From Halieaceae bacterium (GTDB lineage: Bacteria > Pseudomonadota > Gammaproteobacteria > Pseudomonadales > Halieaceae): 46,007 nt of DNA. The DNA lies in assembly GCA_024640505.1 (NCBI GenBank), contig JAHEEV010000022.1:1-46007 (forward strand), read 5' to 3'. Position numbers and translations under genes: made by a program. The notes below the pieces were generated by a model. It was not told the DNA's origin and searched no databases. It saw nothing but the letters and a program-made list of their open reading frames with translations. Of the stretch, positions 16,187-23,922 are shown in pieces. Each line of letters begins with the position of its first letter. Position 1 is the first letter of the stretch.

Positions 16187-16504
16187 TCAGAAGTCCTCCA
16201 CCCCGTACATGGTGTCCGGTTCGATAAAGTTGAGCGGGTTGCCCCAATCCTCGGGGTGGATGGGGAGGTCGGGATCGAGGCCGTCTCCGTCACTCAACTC
16301 GAAGGGCGTGCGCCAGTCTTCGGGGGCTTCTGCGCGCTCCAGCAGCATTTCGCGCCACGCGTCCAGATCGTACTCCGAGACTTCGCCGTCCAGGTACTGG
16401 GTTTCAATGGTCAGGGCAGCGGGATCCCATGCCACCACTTCAAACAGCGAGTTGGTCTGCAGGTCCTTGTACCATCCGCCCACGACAGGACTGAGCATCT
16501 TCAT
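16187..16504 (-). CDS. Conserved hypothetical protein (DUF6763-like)
   Basis: A 105-residue acidic soluble protein. It has a conserved-looking N-terminal core (SPVVGGWYKDLQTNSLFEVV, then DGEVSEYDLDAWREML) and a low-complexity acidic/proline tail (ELSDGDGLDPDLPIHPEDW). I start at ATG 16504 with AGGG about nine bases upstream; the frame is open for 20 further residues that look unlike protein. I recall it as a small gammaproteobacterial family without known function. It is transcribed leftward toward lexA, divergently from the phosphorylase gene. Confidence 0.72.
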   Translation of the reverse strand: MKMLSPVVGGWYKDLQTNSLFEVVAWDPAALTIETQYLDGEVSEYDLDAWREMLLERAEAPEDWRTPFELSDGDGLDPDLPIHPEDWGNPLNFIEPDTMYGVEDF

Positions 16505-16573
16505 TTTTTTGTACCCTGTTGGTGGCTGGCAGTCCAACATATCACGCTGGCAGGACCTGTCCATTATGTGAAA

Positions 16574-16628
16574 TTGATCTATAAAACAGGCCCTAAATTA
16601 CCATTGTTTGGTTAGTAATATAGATCAA
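16574..16628. repeat. 10-bp perfect inverted repeat in the divergent intergenic region
   Basis: TTGATCTATA (16574-16583) and TATAGATCAA (16619-16628) are exact reverse complements separated by 35 bases of AT-rich DNA. The pair lies between divergent genes starting at 16504 and 16774. It could be two half-sites for a regulator or a hairpin with a long loop. It does not fit the FNR consensus. Confidence 0.6.
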
Positions 16629-16651
16629 AGGGTTGCGCCTGATTTCCAGAG

Positions 16652-16681
16652 TTGACTTTAGCAAACGCGGGCTTTTATATA
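16652..16681 (+). promoter_or_regulatory. Putative sigma70 promoter upstream of methylthioinosine phosphorylase
   Basis: TTGACT (16652-16657) and TATATA (16676-16681) are separated by 18 bases. The leader to the GTG start at 16774 would be about 85 bases. The region just upstream carries the 10-bp inverted repeat. Confidence 0.5.
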
Positions 16682-16773
16682 GCGTTCTATGCCTAAGCTG
16701 AACGTCGCCACATGAAAAAATCGTCTAAAGATTGTGAATTTCCACCTACATCCTGGCCCGGGGCGGGTGCCCT

Positions 16774-17532
16774 GTGAGTTCCCGGCGACGGATCGGGATC
16801 ATCGGCGGAACCGGGGTGGATGAGCTCGAGGATCTGGAGATCCTGCGTACGCACGCCCCTGCGACCCCGTATGGCGAAATATCCAGGCCTGTTCAGGAGG
16901 GCCGCTGGGGAGAGGTCGAGGTGTTTTTCCTGCAGCGCCACGGCAGTCCCGGTGCCATACCGCCCCACCTGATCAATTACCGCGCCAACCTCTGGGCACT
17001 CCATTCGCTGGGTCTCGAGGAGATCGTAGCGATCAATGCGGTCGGAGGCATCGCCGAAGGTATGCGTCCCGGCCGGCTGGTGATCCCGGACCAGCTGATC
17101 GACTACACCTGGGGGCGTGAGCATACCTTCGATGACGGTCGTTCCGGCGCGTTGATGCATATCGATTTTACCGAACCCTACCACCGTGAATTGCGTCGCG
17201 CGTTGATCGATGCAGCGGTTACTGCCGGCATTCCACACGCGGCATCCGGCACCTATGGGGCTACCCAGGGCCCGCGCCTGGAAACCGCCCTGGAGATCAG
17301 GCGCATGGCGCAGGATGGGTGCGATGTCGTGGGAATGACCGGCATGCCGGAGGCGGCCCTTGCCCGGGAGCTCGGCCTGCCCTACGCCGCTATCTGCATG
17401 GTGGTCAACCCGGCCGCAGGCCTGGGGGATAAACCCCTCTCACTGGAGATGATGCGGGCAACGCTGCAGCAGGAAGCCGGCGTCGTCCGTCGACTGCTGG
17501 AGACCCTGCTGGCGACCCGCTATTCGGGCTGA
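16774..17532 (+). CDS. S-methyl-5'-thioinosine phosphorylase (MTAP/PNP family)
   Basis: A 252-residue phosphorylase that splits a 5'-methylthio-nucleoside with phosphate to give base and methylthioribose 1-phosphate. Family motifs are IGIIGGTG, RHGSPGAIPPHLINYRANLWAL, NAVGGIAEG, TYGATQGPRLET and GMTGMPEAALAREL. The sequence resembles P. aeruginosa PA3004, shown to act on methylthioinosine rather than methylthioadenosine, and lies in the same gene neighbourhood (PA3004 to mfd). I therefore prefer that specificity over plain MTAP. The GTG start gives SSRRRIGIIGG. It is convergent with csiV, whose stop is eight bases away. Confidence 0.88.
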   Translation: MSSRRRIGIIGGTGVDELEDLEILRTHAPATPYGEISRPVQEGRWGEVEVFFLQRHGSPGAIPPHLINYRANLWALHSLGLEEIVAINAVGGIAEGMRPGRLVIPDQLIDYTWGREHTFDDGRSGALMHIDFTEPYHRELRRALIDAAVTAGIPHAASGTYGATQGPRLETALEIRRMAQDGCDVVGMTGMPEAALARELGLPYAAICMVVNPAAGLGDKPLSLEMMRATLQQEAGVVRRLLETLLATRYSG

Positions 17533-17539
17533 CCCGCCT

Positions 17540-18529
17540 TCACCAGTCGGTAACCCGGGCGTCCTGCTGTAACGCCAGCGCCTCGAGTTCCTCAGGTGGC
17601 ACGGGTGTCAGCGTCACGACGATACCCAGCAGCGGGTGATCGATATAGTGGATTTCGGTACTGCGCATGCGGCGCTTCTGCTGCACCAGGACCGCGTGGC
17701 GGTAGGGATACTGAGGTTCCTGCACTGCGTTGGGATCGTCCGCCGCATAGTCGGGGTCAGACACCATTTCACGCCCGGTTTCACGCCACATGAGGCCGTC
17801 CCGGTCTGAACCGGTCAGGCTTTCCATCGACATCGGCTCCTCGATGAGCAGGGAGGGAGGTCCGAAGGGTGGGGCCGGCATTTGCCAGCCGCCTGAGAGG
17901 TAATCGCCGTGCGTGTTCAGCCACAGGTTGGTTTCCAGGTGGAGGTAGCGTGAAAGGAAAAGCTTTACGCTGCCCTGGAGGCGCGGCCAGTCTCCGGTAT
18001 CCCCGGATCGGTCCACGATGATCGGCAGGGCGCTGTCCTCGTCGTCGACGGGCTGTAGCCAGGCCTCGTGAAACAGGGTTTGGTAGCGGCCGCTGCGCGC
18101 CATGTAGGCCGCCTTGCCGCGCAACTCCAGTTCAGCGGCGGGAAGCGTGACAAAGGCCCGCGGTACCAATGCCGCCTCAGCCGTAATCCCGCCCGGGGCG
18201 TTGGGTCCGACCACGACCGTATTGTCCTGGCCCGACTGCAGGGTGATGATCTGCCGGCCGTACTCATCCACGCTGCTCTTCGCGCGATACTCCCGGGCGT
18301 TGGCGGATACCCTGTCCGGATCGATAAGAAAACGGGACGCACCGGGGTAGGACAGGGCGGGTGTAGCCTCCCACGTCTCCGCCCCCGCATCGGCGGATTC
18401 GTGGCTGAAAACCAGCAGCTCCACCCGAAACCAGCGTTGCTGCGGCTCTCCCTGCCCCTGGGCCAGACCGGATAACAGTAGCGTCAGAACCAGGCCGTAA
18501 GGAATGAGGTTTTTGTTCAGTCTGGTCAT
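17540..18529 (-). CDS. csiV: CsiV family protein (peptidoglycan-associated, exported)
   Basis: A 329-residue exported protein. The N-terminus is a signal peptide (about 1-26, LVLTLLLSGLAQGQG). The mature part starts RWFRVELLVFSHESA, the typical opening of the CsiV family, and ends with EIHYIDHPLLGIVVTLTPV. CsiV from Shewanella is known as a periplasmic protein that binds peptidoglycan and is needed for growth with D-amino acids or without LpoA. The gene lies directly downstream of mfd, with a one-base overlap (TGATG), in the same order that I remember from Pseudomonas. Confidence 0.83.
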   Translation of the reverse strand: MTRLNKNLIPYGLVLTLLLSGLAQGQGEPQQRWFRVELLVFSHESADAGAETWEATPALSYPGASRFLIDPDRVSANAREYRAKSSVDEYGRQIITLQSGQDNTVVVGPNAPGGITAEAALVPRAFVTLPAAELELRGKAAYMARSGRYQTLFHEAWLQPVDDEDSALPIIVDRSGDTGDWPRLQGSVKLFLSRYLHLETNLWLNTHGDYLSGGWQMPAPPFGPPSLLIEEPMSMESLTGSDRDGLMWRETGREMVSDPDYAADDPNAVQEPQYPYRHAVLVQQKRRMRSTEIHYIDHPLLGIVVTLTPVPPEELEALALQQDARVTDW

Positions 18530-21500
18530 CAGGCGGCATCTTCCGTTGCTTCGGTGGCGAAAGTCGCCAGCAGTTGTTCCAGGTATTGCTGGCGGTCGGC
18601 AGCCGGTCCCAGATCCCGCTCGAAGCGCAGCCGGGTGGCACCGGCCAGCCGGTACGATTGCGGATCGGACTGGACAAGCTTGACCAGGCTCAGGGGATTC
18701 ACCTTCGTGGTTTCCTTGAAGTCGATACTACCACCCCCGGGGCCGGCTTCAATGGTACGAATGCCCAGGTCCTGTGCCTTCAGTCGCAGGCGTGATACCT
18801 GGAACAGGTTTTTCACCTGTTCCGGCAGGAGCCCGAAGCGATCGATCATTTCCACCTGTATCTCCCGTAACGCCGTTTCATCCCGGGCGGCTGCGATCCG
18901 TTTGTAGAGCACCAGCCGACTGTTGATATCCGGCAGGTAGTCCTCCGGAATCAGTGCTGGCAGGTGCAGGTTGACTTCAGTGCCCTGGTCCAGGGGCGCG
19001 TCCATGTCAGGTATTTCGCCACGCTTGAGTGAGTTTACGGCACGCTCCAACAGGTCCATATACAGGGAAAACCCCACGCTGTGAATCTGCCCGCTCTGCT
19101 CCTCACCCAGCAGTTCCCCCGCTCCGCGGATCTCCAGGTCCTGCGTCGCCAGCATGTAGCCGGCACCCAGTTCACCCGCCGCCTCGATCGCTTCGAGTCG
19201 TTTGCCGGCATCGGCGGTGATTGCCGAGCGGGGAGGGCACAGCAGGTATGCATAGGCCTGGTGGTGCGAACGTCCCACCCTGCCGCGCAGCTGGTGTAAC
19301 TGGGCAAGACCGAACTTGTCTGCCCGCTCGATGATAATGGTGTTGGCGTTGGGAATATCGATGCCGGTCTCGATGATCGTCGTGCACAGCAGGATATGGT
19401 GCCGCTGGTGGTAGAACGAAGACATGACCTGCTCCAGCTCGATCTCGCGCATCTGCCCATGCGCCACGGCGATGCTCAGGTCGGGTACCAGTTCCCGCAG
19501 CTTGCGCGCCGTCTCCTCGATGGACTTGACCTCGTTGTGCAGGTAGTAGACCTGGCCGCCGCGCAGGGTTTCGCGCATGACGGCCTCCTTCACCAGGGCG
19601 ATATTGTGCTCCCGCACAAACGTCCTGATAGACAGTCGCCTGGCGGGGGGCGTGGCGATGACAGACAGGTCGCGCATCCCGCCCAGCGCCATATTCAATG
19701 TGCGCGGAATAGGCGTGGCCGTCAGGGTGAGAATGTCGACTTCCGAGCGCAGGGCCTTGATCGCTTCCTTCTGCTTCACTCCGAACCGGTGCTCCTCGTC
19801 GATAATGAGCAGGCCCAGGTCCGCAAAGCGAAAATTGTTCTGCAGCAGTTTGTGCGTGCCAATGAGGATATCGATGGCGCCACTGGCAACGCGCTGACCG
19901 ATGTCGGCGAGCTGCTTGCCCGACTTGAAGCGGGACACGACCTCAACGTTTACCGGCCAGTCGGCGAACCGGTCGCTGAAGGAATTGAAGTGCTGTTGCG
20001 CCAGCAGTGTCGTGGGCACCAGTACCGACACCTGCTTGCCGTTGCGGGTGGCCAGGAAGGCCGCCCGCATGGCGACTTCTGTTTTACCGAAACCGACGTC
20101 ACCGCAGACCAGTCGATCCATGACGCGGGGTGCGCACATGTCGGCGAGAACCGCATCGATGGCCTGCTGTTGGTCCGCAGTCTCCTCGAAGGGAAAAGCC
20201 GCGGCAAACTGCTCGTAGGCGTGGGCGTCCTGCTCGAAGCTGAACCCCTGCCTGGACTCGCGGCGCGCATAGACTTCCAGCAGCTGTGCAGCCACGTCAT
20301 TGGCCTTCTCGGTAGCCTTGCGTCGTGCCTTTTCCCATTGGTCGGAGCCCAGTCTGTGCAGGGGTGCCAGGTCCGGGTCGCTACCGGCATAGCGGCTGAT
20401 CAGGTGTAACGAGGCGACCGGCACGTAGAGCCGCGATCCCTCGGCGTATTCCAATGTCAGGAATTCCGTCTGCTCGTCATCCACGGCGAGGGTTTGCAGG
20501 CCGGCATAGCGCCCCACACCGTGCTCCAGGTGAACGACCGGCGAACCTTCCCGCAGCTCGTTGATATCACGAAAAATATTGGTCGCGGCGGAATCACTGT
20601 CGCTGCGTCGCCGGCGTCGCTGGGCCACCCTGTTTCCGAACAGCTGGGCCTCGCACACCAGGGTCGGCTGATCCGGCCCGAAGTACATACCGCGGTCCAG
20701 CGGAGCGGTGGCGATGGCAAACGGCAACCCGGCGTCGATAAAAGCGTGCCAGTTGTCGATGCTCGGCGGGTTGAGGCCGTGTTCGTCGAGGGATTGCAGC
20801 AGGATCTCGCGTCGACCTGCGGTTTCCGCGCACAGCAGGACCGGTCCCCGGTGGTTCTGCAGGAACCGGGCGAACCTGTCGGTCGGGGAAAGGGCCTGGT
20901 CCCCGCTGGAGAGGTCGGGAAGTGGCAGGGCGGGGGACTGGCTGTGCACGGGGGCGTCGGTGCTGTGACGCAGCTCGAGCACGGCGAATGCGCGCAAATG
21001 CTGGTACAACTCCTCTACCGGCGTGAAGCAGCGGGACGGTGGCAACAGCGGACGCCGCGGGTCGATGCCGTACTCTTCGAAGCGGGTGTTGATCTCTTCC
21101 CAGAAATGGCTGGCGGCGCCGTGGTGATCGCCCGCCGTGACGATAGCGGCTGCGGGGGGAAGGTAATCGAAGAGGGTGGCTGTGTGCTCGAAGAACAGGG
21201 GCAGATAATACTCGCAGCCACCGGGACTGCGGCCCGCTCTGACTTCCGTAAAGGTCGGGCAGTTGTCGGGATCGACATCGAAGTTTTCGTACCAGTTGAG
21301 CTGGAAGCGCTCGATGGCGGCACTGTCGAGGGGGTACTCGCGACCCGGCAGTAGTTTGACCGCGGTCACTTTTTCGACCGTGCGCTGGCTCTCCGGCTCG
21401 AAAGTACGCAGGCTGTCGATCTCTTCATCCAGCAGGTCAATCCGGTAGGGCAGCTCGCTGCCCATCGGGTAGATGTCGAACAGGGAACCGCGCAGGGCGA

Positions 21501-21993
21501 ACTCACCGTGTTCATAGACCGTCTCGACGTTGAGATAACCATTGCGTTCCAGCCTGCGCCGGAAGCTGTCGATATCCAGTTGCTGGCCCTCCTCGAGCAG
21601 CAGACTGGATCCCGCAACGAATTCGGTAGGCGCCAGGCGCTGCATCAGGGTGGGAATCGGCACGATCAGGATGCCGCCGGTCATCGCCGGCAGACGGTAC
21701 AGGGTGCTCAGGCGCTCGGAAATAATGTCCTGGTGCGGTGAAAAATTGTCGTAGGGCAGCGTTTCCCGGTCGGGAAACGCCACAATGTCCATGGGTTGGT
21801 CCAGGAAAAAGGGCAGCTCGCGTTCCAGCGCCAGTGCCGAACCGGTATCCGCGGTAATGACGACCAGCAACCGCTCTGCACTGGCCAGTTCTGCGATGCA
21901 GCGCGAGTCCGCGCTGCCGTAAAAAGGCCCCAATGCGGTGCGACTGCCCGGCTTGCGGGGCCAGGGTGTTTTGGCTAACAGCTCAGAGAACAT
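18529..21993 (-). CDS. mfd: Transcription-repair coupling factor
   Basis: Mfd removes RNA polymerase stalled at DNA damage and recruits the UvrAB repair machinery. The 1154-residue protein has the UvrB-like N-terminal part (LVVITADTGSALALERELPF, FPDRETLPYDNF), the RNA polymerase interaction domain (LREGSPVVHLEHGVGRYAGL), helicase motif I (DVGFGKTEVAMRAAFLA), motif II (DEEHRFGVKQKE), motif VI (QLRGRVGRSHHQAYAYLL) and the TRCF C-terminal domain. I start at ATG 21993 (MFSELLAKTPWPRKPGSRT), where family similarity begins. The frame is open 68 codons further but without recognisable protein. It is transcribed with csiV. A TACAAT on the minus strand (22039-22044) could be its -10 box, without a clear -35. 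Confidence 0.96.
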   Translation of the reverse strand: MFSELLAKTPWPRKPGSRTALGPFYGSADSRCIAELASAERLLVVITADTGSALALERELPFFLDQPMDIVAFPDRETLPYDNFSPHQDIISERLSTLYRLPAMTGGILIVPIPTLMQRLAPTEFVAGSSLLLEEGQQLDIDSFRRRLERNGYLNVETVYEHGEFALRGSLFDIYPMGSELPYRIDLLDEEIDSLRTFEPESQRTVEKVTAVKLLPGREYPLDSAAIERFQLNWYENFDVDPDNCPTFTEVRAGRSPGGCEYYLPLFFEHTATLFDYLPPAAAIVTAGDHHGAASHFWEEINTRFEEYGIDPRRPLLPPSRCFTPVEELYQHLRAFAVLELRHSTDAPVHSQSPALPLPDLSSGDQALSPTDRFARFLQNHRGPVLLCAETAGRREILLQSLDEHGLNPPSIDNWHAFIDAGLPFAIATAPLDRGMYFGPDQPTLVCEAQLFGNRVAQRRRRRSDSDSAATNIFRDINELREGSPVVHLEHGVGRYAGLQTLAVDDEQTEFLTLEYAEGSRLYVPVASLHLISRYAGSDPDLAPLHRLGSDQWEKARRKATEKANDVAAQLLEVYARRESRQGFSFEQDAHAYEQFAAAFPFEETADQQQAIDAVLADMCAPRVMDRLVCGDVGFGKTEVAMRAAFLATRNGKQVSVLVPTTLLAQQHFNSFSDRFADWPVNVEVVSRFKSGKQLADIGQRVASGAIDILIGTHKLLQNNFRFADLGLLIIDEEHRFGVKQKEAIKALRSEVDILTLTATPIPRTLNMALGGMRDLSVIATPPARRLSIRTFVREHNIALVKEAVMRETLRGGQVYYLHNEVKSIEETARKLRELVPDLSIAVAHGQMREIELEQVMSSFYHQRHHILLCTTIIETGIDIPNANTIIIERADKFGLAQLHQLRGRVGRSHHQAYAYLLCPPRSAITADAGKRLEAIEAAGELGAGYMLATQDLEIRGAGELLGEEQSGQIHSVGFSLYMDLLERAVNSLKRGEIPDMDAPLDQGTEVNLHLPALIPEDYLPDINSRLVLYKRIAAARDETALREIQVEMIDRFGLLPEQVKNLFQVSRLRLKAQDLGIRTIEAGPGGGSIDFKETTKVNPLSLVKLVQSDPQSYRLAGATRLRFERDLGPAADRQQYLEQLLATFATEATEDAA

Positions 21994-22110
21994 GGATTGG
22001 AGGGGTGCGATTCGAGGGCCCGGGTCAGAGAAGTCCCTATTGTACCGCCTAGCCTGCCTCCTGCTCCAGTTGCGATAGGTCAAGAGACGGTTAATTTCCG
22101 AATACGCGCC

Positions 22111-22139
22111 TTGCACGGTGTGGGAGCAGCGCCGATAAT
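22111..22139 (+). promoter_or_regulatory. Promoter of the GAPDH gene
   Basis: TTGCAC (22111-22116) and GATAAT (22134-22139) are separated by 17 bases, about 37 bases upstream of the GTG start. This is a good sigma70 match in the divergent mfd-gap intergenic region. Confidence 0.6.
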
Positions 22140-22175
22140 ATTGGCCCTGCCGACCGGCTATTAAAAGGTGAGAGA

Positions 22176-23645
22176 GTGAACGAACGCAAGCGGCCACGTC
22201 CCGATGATTATTTCAAGGATTGGAAAGAGCGCGAGGCGCTGGCGGAGGGGATGATTCCCCTGGTCGGCCGACTTTCCCGGGAGAAAAACGTCAAGTGTTA
22301 TATCTACGGGAAATCACTCGTAAACCGGTCGGTCTATGAGATCATGAAAGACCACCGCTTCGTGCGGCAGGTCGAGGGCAACGAATTATCCGAATTCGAG
22401 ACGTTCCCGGTGCTCACCAAGCTCTCCGTGATGGATCTTGGTCCCGCCCATATCGACGTCGGTCGCCTGGCGGTGCGCTATTTTGACAAGGGTGCCGGCC
22501 AGGGCCTCAGCATCGAGGAGTACGTGGATCAGGAACTGGCCGATCTGGTGGGGTCCACCGCCCAGCCCGTCGACAAACCGCAGGACGTCGTCCTGTATGG
22601 CTTCGGCCGGATCGGGCGTCTCATGGCGCGGATTCTTATCGACAAGACGGATGGCGGGGATTGCCTGCGCCTGCGGGCTGTGGTGGTCCGCAAGGGCAAG
22701 GCCCCCGATGATCTGGTCAAGCGCGCGAGTCTGCTGCGCCGCGACTCGGTCCACGGCGCATTCGAGGGCACCATACGTGTAGATGAGGAACGCCAGTCCT
22801 TCGTTGCCAATGGCAATGAAGTGAGGGTGATCTACGCCGACTCCCCCGATACCATTGACTACACACAATATGGCATAAACGACGCCATCGTCATCGACAA
22901 TACGGGCGTCTGGCGGGACGAGGCCGGGTTGTCCCTGCACCTCAAGAGCAAGGGCGTTAGCAAGGTCATCCTGACGGCCCCTGGCAAAGGCGATCTCAAG
23001 AATGTCGTCCATGGCTGCAATCACGATGTGATAGAGAGCTCCGACAGGATTATTTCAGCGGCATCGTGTACGACCAATGCCATCGCCCCGCCGCTGAAGT
23101 CGATGGATGACAAGTTCGGGATTGTCGCGGGGCATGTGGAAACCGTTCACGCCTATACCAACGACCAGAACCTGATCGACAATTACCACAAGTCTTCCCG
23201 TCGTGGCCGCAGCGCGGCGCTGAATATGGTGCTGACGGAGACCGGCGCGGCCTCGGCCGTGGGCAAGGTCCTGCCACAACTGGCAGGCAAGCTGACCGGT
23301 AATGCGATCCGGGTGCCGATCCCCAACGTTTCCATGGCCATACTGAACCTCACGCTGAAAAAGAGTACCAGCGTCGAGGAGGTCAATGAATTCATGCGCT
23401 ATCAATCGCTGCACTCGTCCCTGCGCAAGCAGATCGATTTTTCGCGATCGCCTGAGGTGGTCTCGAGCGACTTTGTCGGTTCCCGTGCCGCCTGTGTTTT
23501 CGACGCCCAGGCGACGATTGTCAATGGCAACCAGGTGGTGCTGTACCTCTGGTATGACAACGAGTTCGGGTACAGCTGCCAGGTGCACCGTATCCTGGAG
23601 CAGATGGCCGGCATTCATTTTTCCGTATACCCCAAGGAAGCCTGA
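22176..23645 (+). CDS. Glyceraldehyde-3-phosphate dehydrogenase, long form
   Basis: A 489-residue GAPDH-family enzyme, oxidising glyceraldehyde 3-phosphate to 1,3-bisphosphoglycerate or running the reverse step. The catalytic domain runs from about 135 to the end: Rossmann motif LYGFGRIGRLMARIL, catalytic C298 in SAASCTTNAIAPP, H325 in VETVHAYT, and ending YLWYDNEFGYSCQV. The first 135 residues are an extension not found in the usual 330-residue enzyme. A similar long form is encoded next to mfd in Pseudomonas (PA3001, from memory). The second strand of the NAD fold lacks the usual aspartate (AVVVRKG), so cofactor use may differ from the glycolytic enzyme. The start is GTG with AGGTGAGA upstream. 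Confidence 0.92.
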   Translation: MNERKRPRPDDYFKDWKEREALAEGMIPLVGRLSREKNVKCYIYGKSLVNRSVYEIMKDHRFVRQVEGNELSEFETFPVLTKLSVMDLGPAHIDVGRLAVRYFDKGAGQGLSIEEYVDQELADLVGSTAQPVDKPQDVVLYGFGRIGRLMARILIDKTDGGDCLRLRAVVVRKGKAPDDLVKRASLLRRDSVHGAFEGTIRVDEERQSFVANGNEVRVIYADSPDTIDYTQYGINDAIVIDNTGVWRDEAGLSLHLKSKGVSKVILTAPGKGDLKNVVHGCNHDVIESSDRIISAASCTTNAIAPPLKSMDDKFGIVAGHVETVHAYTNDQNLIDNYHKSSRRGRSAALNMVLTETGAASAVGKVLPQLAGKLTGNAIRVPIPNVSMAILNLTLKKSTSVEEVNEFMRYQSLHSSLRKQIDFSRSPEVVSSDFVGSRAACVFDAQATIVNGNQVVLYLWYDNEFGYSCQVHRILEQMAGIHFSVYPKEA

Positions 23646-23691
23646 ACCGCCGGTTGCGCTCGCGATGGAGGGTCTTCCGTCCGGGTTGTGT

Positions 23692-23705
23692 TCGACCAAG
23701 GTCGA
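23692..23705. repeat. Short palindrome downstream of the GAPDH gene
   Basis: TCGACC-AA-GGTCGA is a perfect 6-bp inverted repeat between the GAPDH stop and the nqr promoter. No T-tract follows, so it is not a clear terminator. It may be an operator for nqr or chance. Confidence 0.3.
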
Positions 23706-23772
23706 TACCGAAAAACTGTTCAGAATCAGCTGACTGCTGCTCCTGAGGTGGTGTTTCGGGTAGGCATTCCGC

Positions 23773-23778
23773 TATAAT
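23773..23778 (+). promoter_or_regulatory. -10 element of the nqr operon promoter
   Basis: A consensus TATAAT lies 144 bases upstream of the nqrA ATG. The -35 region (around 23750-23756, GGTGTTT) is poor. The leader that follows is long and contains the palindrome CCGCAATTTGCGG. Confidence 0.5.
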
Positions 23779-23801
23779 GCGCGCGGCCTGGATGACGGTA
23801 A

Positions 23802-23814
23802 CCGCAATTTGCGG
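23802..23814 (+). promoter_or_regulatory. Palindromic hairpin in the nqr leader
   Basis: CCGCAA-T-TTGCGG is a perfect 6-bp inverted repeat inside the untranslated leader between TATAAT (23773) and nqrA (23923). As RNA a 4-bp stem with a larger loop is more realistic. It could be a regulator site or part of a leader structure. I cannot assign it to a known riboswitch. Confidence 0.35.
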
Positions 23815-23922
23815 AGCCGGAAACGCTTATCGGCTGTGTGCACCGGTCAATGGGCTGGTCGGCGACGGCATTGCCTCCGGCGCCAGTCTGTACATACACG
23901 TTTTGATTCATGGGCAGATCGT

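Noticed and set aside
16574-16628. FNR/Anr box reading of the inverted repeat
   Set aside because: FNR sites need TTGAT-N4-ATCAA within 14 bases; here the half-sites are 35 bases apart and neither forms a full site alone.
19396-20409. Plus-strand open frame opposite mfd
   Set aside because: Antisense to the helicase part of mfd, with no recognisable motif.
23809-23922. Upstream in-frame extension of nqrA
   Set aside because: The 38 extra residues have no similarity to NqrA and cover the leader with the palindrome; [12 protein letters not shown] at 23923 is the family start.
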